Shown one piece after another: positions 12,198-13,577 of a stretch of DNA of 13,577 nucleotides. Within the stretch, counting starts at the first letter, position 1, and each line of letters begins with the position of its first letter. Origin of the DNA: Candidatus Altarchaeota archaeon (GTDB taxonomy: Archaea; Altiarchaeota; Altiarchaeia; IMC4; SCGC-AAA252-I15). The stretch is from contig JAHIYG010000022.1 of NCBI GenBank assembly GCA_018815265.1, positions 1-13,577 on the forward strand. Reading direction: 5' to 3'. The notes under the pieces were generated by a model. That model ran no database searches. It was not told the DNA's origin and saw nothing but the letters and a program-made list of their open reading frames with translations. The translations under genes and the position numbers were made by a program.

Positions 12198-13298
12198 TCA
12201 ATAGTCTATATCCCCTAACCCCTCTCGGATGCTCTCTCTGGATTTTTTTATTAGTTTTGATTTTTTACTTATGGTTTTCCAGAATTTGCCTCGTTTATTC
12301 TTGTATTGTTTTTCATGCCGGGAGAGGTTATGTGCAATTTCTTTCTTTAATTTGTGGTAGTTCTTCAGTCTATCTTCAGATATTTTCCCCTCGGACACCG
12401 CCAATATGACGGCGCATCCCTGTTCATTCGTGTGCGTGCAATTCTTGTACTTGCATTCGTGTGCGTATTCTTCGATGTCTGAGAAGGCATTTTTGAGTCC
12501 TGCGTCATTTTTTAGGAGCTGTACCTCTCTTAAGCCAGGCGTGTCAATTACTATGGCCCCACTGGGTAGTAATATGAGGTTTTTGGAGGTTGTAATGTGT
12601 CTACCTCGCCCATCATGGGTGCTGACAGACCCAGTCTTTTGCCTTTCCTCTCCGATTAGAAGATTGATGATTGTTGATTTGCCAGCGCCAGATGAACCTA
12701 AGAAAACAACTGTTTTGCCGGGTTTTAGATGGGGGAGAGTCTGTTCTATGCCCTGATTTTTTAACGCGCTTAAAGCGTATACGGGCACGTTTTTAAAAAG
12801 TCCCCCAACTTCTGAAACAACCTGCGCTAAATCTTTGCATATGTCCGCCTTGTTTAATAGGAAGACTAGTTCTGCGTTGCTGTCAGCTGCGAGGGCCGCA
12901 TATCTTTCAAGCCGCCGTATACTAAAGTCTGCATCGAGTCCGCTAACGATAAAAACTGTGTCGATGTTTGCTGCAATAACCTGTTCCTGCATAGCTTTGC
13001 CTGCGACTTTTCTGGAAAACTTGCTTCTCCTAGGCAGCATTCCATGGATGGCGGGGTATCCAGTTTGATCATTTGGTTTAAATGCAACCCAATCACCGAC
13101 TGTGGGGTAATCATCTTTGGAATGGCAGCCACCACGGAATTTCCCGGATAATTTCCCCCTGATTAAGCCGCCTTCAGACATTAGTTCATAGTCTAACCTA
13201 TTAGATCCGATAATACGGGCAGGCGAAAAACCAGCCTCCATAAAACTCCGGAAACCCTTTTCAAGCTCCCCATCCCATCCGAAATCAGACAGATCCAT
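12198..13298 (-). CDS. rsgA: Ribosome small-subunit-dependent GTPase RsgA (YjeQ)
   Basis: A circularly permuted GTPase that helps mature the small ribosomal subunit. Counted from an in-frame TTG at 13331 it has 377 residues: an OB-fold N-terminal part with PTVGDWVAF (76-84) and GMLPRRSKFSRK, then G4 NKAD (160-163), G5 SAL (188-190), G1 GSSGAGKST (212-220), G2 region GRGRHIT (241-247), G3 DTPG (263-266), and a zinc site C293-x4-C298-x-H300-x5-C306. This G4-G5-G1-G3 order marks the family. I set the start at ATG 13298 (residue 12), giving MDLSDFGWD, the usual family beginning. The C-terminus has a long basic tail (RHEKQYKNKRGKFWK ...), likely for rRNA binding. RsgA is best known from bacteria, so transfer into this genome is possible. 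Confidence 0.93.
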   Translation of the reverse strand: MDLSDFGWDGELEKGFRSFMEAGFSPARIIGSNRLDYELMSEGGLIRGKLSGKFRGGCHSKDDYPTVGDWVAFKPNDQTGYPAIHGMLPRRSKFSRKVAGKAMQEQVIAANIDTVFIVSGLDADFSIRRLERYAALAADSNAELVFLLNKADICKDLAQVVSEVGGLFKNVPVYALSALKNQGIEQTLPHLKPGKTVVFLGSSGAGKSTIINLLIGEERQKTGSVSTHDGRGRHITTSKNLILLPSGAIVIDTPGLREVQLLKNDAGLKNAFSDIEEYAHECKYKNCTHTNEQGCAVILAVSEGKISEDRLKNYHKLKKEIAHNLSRHEKQYKNKRGKFWKTISKKSKLIKKSRESIREGLGDIDY

Positions 13299-13330
13299 CT
13301 TAAACGTCTTAAATACTATCTTACTAAACA

Positions 13331-13337
13331 ATTAAAG
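13331..13337 (+). promoter_or_regulatory. TATA-like box for the zinc-ribbon gene
   Basis: ATTAAAG is centred 27 bases before the ATG at 13361, in the gap shared with the divergent rsgA. A weaker AT-rich stretch at 13321-13330 lies at the right distance for rsgA on the other strand. Confidence 0.35.
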
Positions 13338-13360
13338 TAGATTTTTAACTAGACTCCAGT

Positions 13361-13577
13361 ATGACAGCGCACAAGTTCCACCTCTGCCCGAAGTGCAGCA
13401 AAAAATTCACCCCAAAATACAAGCTCGCATCATACAAAGGCGAGAAGATAACCTGCCCCCGATGCCAGAAGGCCTCACAACCCCCGAAACAGAGTCGAAG
13501 CGTCTTAAAGCTACTTCAGTGGGCTCAAGAGGCAGGCATCACATTACACTTAAGCAAAGACTTAGGCAGTGAATTAC
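13361..13577 (+). CDS. Partial zinc-ribbon protein, runs off the window
   Basis: An open frame from ATG 13361 to the window end (72 codons, no stop). The start MTAHKFHLCPKCSKKF and a later ITCPRCQKA give two CPxC knuckles about 23 residues apart, a four-cysteine zinc ribbon. A basic, proline-containing stretch follows (QPPKQSRS), then a probable helix (VLKLLQWAQEAGITLHLS). Zinc ribbons of this sort bind nucleic acid or partner proteins; with the C-terminus missing no function can be given. Divergent from rsgA, with a TATA-like box at 13331-13337. Confidence 0.6.
   Translation, partial: MTAHKFHLCPKCSKKFTPKYKLASYKGEKITCPRCQKASQPPKQSRSVLKLLQWAQEAGITLHLSKDLGSEL

Noticed and set aside
12158..12409. 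83-codon + strand frame
   Set aside because: It overlaps the RsgA C-terminus on the other strand and looks like a non-coding hydrophobic shadow.

Overview
The window reads as archaeal DNA. Signs are class III (type IV prepilin-like) signal peptides, a UbiA-family enzyme of the archaeal ether-lipid type, a FlaI/TadA-type secretion ATPase with two TadB/TadC-like membrane proteins, and AT-rich TATA-like boxes centred about 24-29 bases upstream of many start codons with no Shine-Dalgarno site, which suggests leaderless mRNAs. The lineage cannot be fixed from sequence alone; a DPANN or little-studied euryarchaeal group is plausible. No rRNA, tRNA, CRISPR array or insertion sequence was seen. The longest stretches without a gene are 1590-1765 and 12047-12197.

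Layout. 1-1589 holds unrelated housekeeping or unknown genes: the tail of a probable Ca2+/Na+ antiporter, a ferritin-like diiron protein, a small two-helix membrane protein, a small conserved protein and a membrane-anchored lamin-tail-domain protein. 1766-2665 is a UbiA prenyltransferase, probably digeranylgeranylglyceryl phosphate synthase, preceded by a perfect 11-bp inverted repeat. 2763-12046 is a co-directional type IV pilus (Tad/archaellum-like) locus: five pilin-like proteins, two of which end in an almost identical Cys-rich module; a ParA/Soj-type ATPase with an N-terminal winged helix; a previously uncalled 59-residue protein; a secretion ATPase with three predicted winged-helix segments before its motor; two TadC-like platform proteins; and a separately promoted major-pilin candidate closed by a terminator. 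12198-13298 on the minus strand is RsgA, a GTPase best known from bacteria. The window ends inside a small zinc-ribbon protein gene.

How the genes work together. The ATPase would power pilin assembly through the two membrane platform proteins. The 11603 pilin is the likely main subunit, and the 2763-6362 proteins are likely minor or tip subunits carrying Ig-like and disulfide-rich extracellular domains. The prepilin peptidase is not in the window. The unusual part is the 6379-9714 core: a ParA-type ATPase, a tiny overlapping partner and the motor itself, together carrying four predicted winged-helix domains. This suggests, without proving, that the pilus is positioned by, or connected to, DNA or a nucleoid-associated scaffold.
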